Positions 62,701 through 64,000 of a DNA stretch of 64,000 bases are shown in pieces. Where the stretch lies: NCBI GenBank assembly GCA_905221605.1, contig CAJNDS010001646.1:706116-770115 (forward strand). The letters are read 5' to 3'. This DNA comes from Symbiodinium natans. Lineage: Eukaryota > Sar > Dinophyceae > Suessiales > Symbiodiniaceae. The position numbers and the translations under genes are program-made. The stretch's first letter is position 1. The number at the start of each line of letters is the position of its first letter. The notes under the pieces are model-generated. The model saw only the letters and a program-made list of their open reading frames with translations. It searched no databases and was not told where the DNA came from.

Positions 62701-64000
62701 GAAGCCCTGGCTTTTGCGCACTTTTCTTCTGGCGTAGGGGGAAATTGTGGCCTTGTTTTCCACATCTTCACCGGGCAGGCCCCGCGGAAGCCCTGGCTTT
62801 TGCGCATTTTTCTTCTGGCGTAGGGGGAAATTGTGGTCTTTTTTTCCACATCTTCACCGGGAAGGCCCCGCGGAAACCCTGGCTTTTGCGCACTTTTCTT
62901 CTGGCGTAGGGGGAAATTGTGGCCTTTTTTTCCACATCTTCACCGGGCAGGCCCCGCGGAAGCCCTGGCCTTTGCGCACTTTTCTTCTGGCGTAGGGGGA
63001 AATTGTGGCCTTTTGTTTCACATCTTCATTGGGCAGGCCCCACAGAAGCTCTGGCTTTCGCGCACTTTTCTTCTGGCGTAGGGGGAAATTGTTTTCCACA
63101 TCTTCACCGGGCAGGCCCCGCGGAAGCCCTGGCTTTTGCGCACTTTTCTTCTGGCGTAGGGGGAAATTGTGGCCTTTTTTTCCACATCTTCACCGGGCAG
63201 GCCCCGCGGAAGCCCTGGCTTTTGCGCACTTGTCTTCTGGCGTAGGGGGAAATTGTGGCCTTTTTTTCCACAGCTTCACCGGGCAGGCCCCGCGGAAGCC
63301 CTGGCTTTTGCGCACTTTTCTTCTGGCATAGGGAGAAATTGTGGCCTTTATTTCCACATCTTCACCGGGCAGGCCCCGCGGAAGCCCTGGCTTTTGCGCA
63401 CTTTTCTTCTGGCATAGGGGGAAATTGTGGCCTTTTTTTCCACATCTTCACCGGGCAGGCCCCGCGGAAGCCCTGGCTTTTGCGCACTTTTCTTCTGGCG
63501 TAGGGGGAAATTGTGGCCTTTTTTTCCACATCTTCACCGGGCAGGCCCCGCGGAAGCCCTGGCTTTTGCGCACTTTTCTTCTGGCGTAGGGGGAAATTGT
63601 GGCCTTTTTTTCCACATCTTCACCGGGCAGGCCCCGCGGAAGCCCTGGCCTTTGCGAACTTTTCTGCTGGCCTAGGGGGAAATTGTGGTCTTTTTTTTCA
63701 CATCTGCACCGGGCAGGCCCCGCGGAAGCCCTGGGCTTTGCGCACAATTCTTCTGGCGTAGGGGGAAATTGTGGCCTTTTTTTCCACATCTTCACCGGGC
63801 AGGCCCCACGGAAGCCCTGGCTTTTGCGCATTTTTCTTCTGGCGTAGGGGGAAATTGTGGCCTTTTTTTCCACATCTTCACCGGGCAGGCCCCGCGGAAG
63901 CCCTGGCTTTTGCGCACTTTTCTTCTGGCGGAAGGGGGAAATTGTTGCCTTTTTTCCACATCTTCACCGGGCAGGCCCCGCGGAAGCCCTGGCCTTTGCG
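59738..64000. repeat. 86-bp tandem satellite, about 49 copies, continues past window
   Basis: Each unit contains GAAGCCCTGGC, GCGCACTTGTCTTCTGGCG, TAGGGGGAAATTGTGG, a T run, CCACATCTTCACC and GGGCAGGCCCCGCG. The period is 86 bases; because 86 is not a multiple of three, open frames of about 82 codons recur and are artefacts. Deleted units occur near 61178, 62010, 62340 and 63092, and a partial duplication near 62632. Confidence 0.97.

Noticed and set aside
59785-63847. Dozens of overlapping 82-codon open frames in the terminal array
   Set aside because: They arise because the 86-bp unit has one TAG per unit and is not a multiple of three. All start at the same point of the unit and show no codon bias.
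59738-64000. CRISPR array
   Set aside because: The repeats abut with no variable spacers, the unit is 86 bp, and the genome is eukaryotic.

Overview
The window reads as nuclear DNA of a dinoflagellate, most likely Symbiodinium-like (the genus is inference). The signs are: many short exons whose introns end in AG followed by G and often start with GC (sometimes GA) instead of GT; every supportable coding segment lying on the + strand; about two dozen interstitial TTTAGGG-type telomere-like tracts; and dense mono-, di- and tetranucleotide repeats. I saw no tRNA, rRNA, prokaryotic operon or CRISPR array. Exon calls are by eye, from codon pattern, family motifs and splice-phase agreement. Most genes are therefore partial models.

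Layout. 1-1457: end of a helical/coiled-coil protein gene. 1458-4600: mostly low-complexity, non-coding. 4.6-17.2 kb: one probable large gene whose core (7289-16608) is a set of four small phase-0 exons repeated about nine times at roughly 1-kb spacing. It would encode tandem copies of a 108-residue Ala/Pro/Lys-rich module. 18.0-21.1 kb: exons of an unrecognised gene. 21.6-23.6 kb: PPPDE-type (DeSI-like) cysteine isopeptidase exons. 24.5-26.3 kb: an unrecognised conserved-looking gene, followed at 26.7 kb by an exon resembling a PPPDE C-terminus. 28-31 kb: unassigned exons. 31.2-38.5 kb: ankyrin-repeat exons, with two terminal exons. 40.6-44.2 kb: unassigned exons. 46.7-49.5 kb: an SGNH/GDSL hydrolase with N-terminal membrane anchor, traced through seven exons with matching phases. 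51.3-52.2 kb: a single-exon multi-pass membrane protein. 52.5-57.9 kb: an AGC-like protein kinase split into at least eight short exons. 59.7-64.0 kb: an 86-bp tandem satellite running off the window.

Mobile and repetitive DNA includes a MITE family (three copies, one with a perfect 8-bp target duplication and about 35-bp terminal inverted repeats) and a second dispersed C-rich element (four copies). The genes show no obvious pathway link: regulatory (kinase, isopeptidase, ankyrin) and hydrolytic functions are mixed. The most unusual object is the four-exon array. Its units are nearly identical even in introns, and a diverged copy keeps the protein sequence while changing codons.
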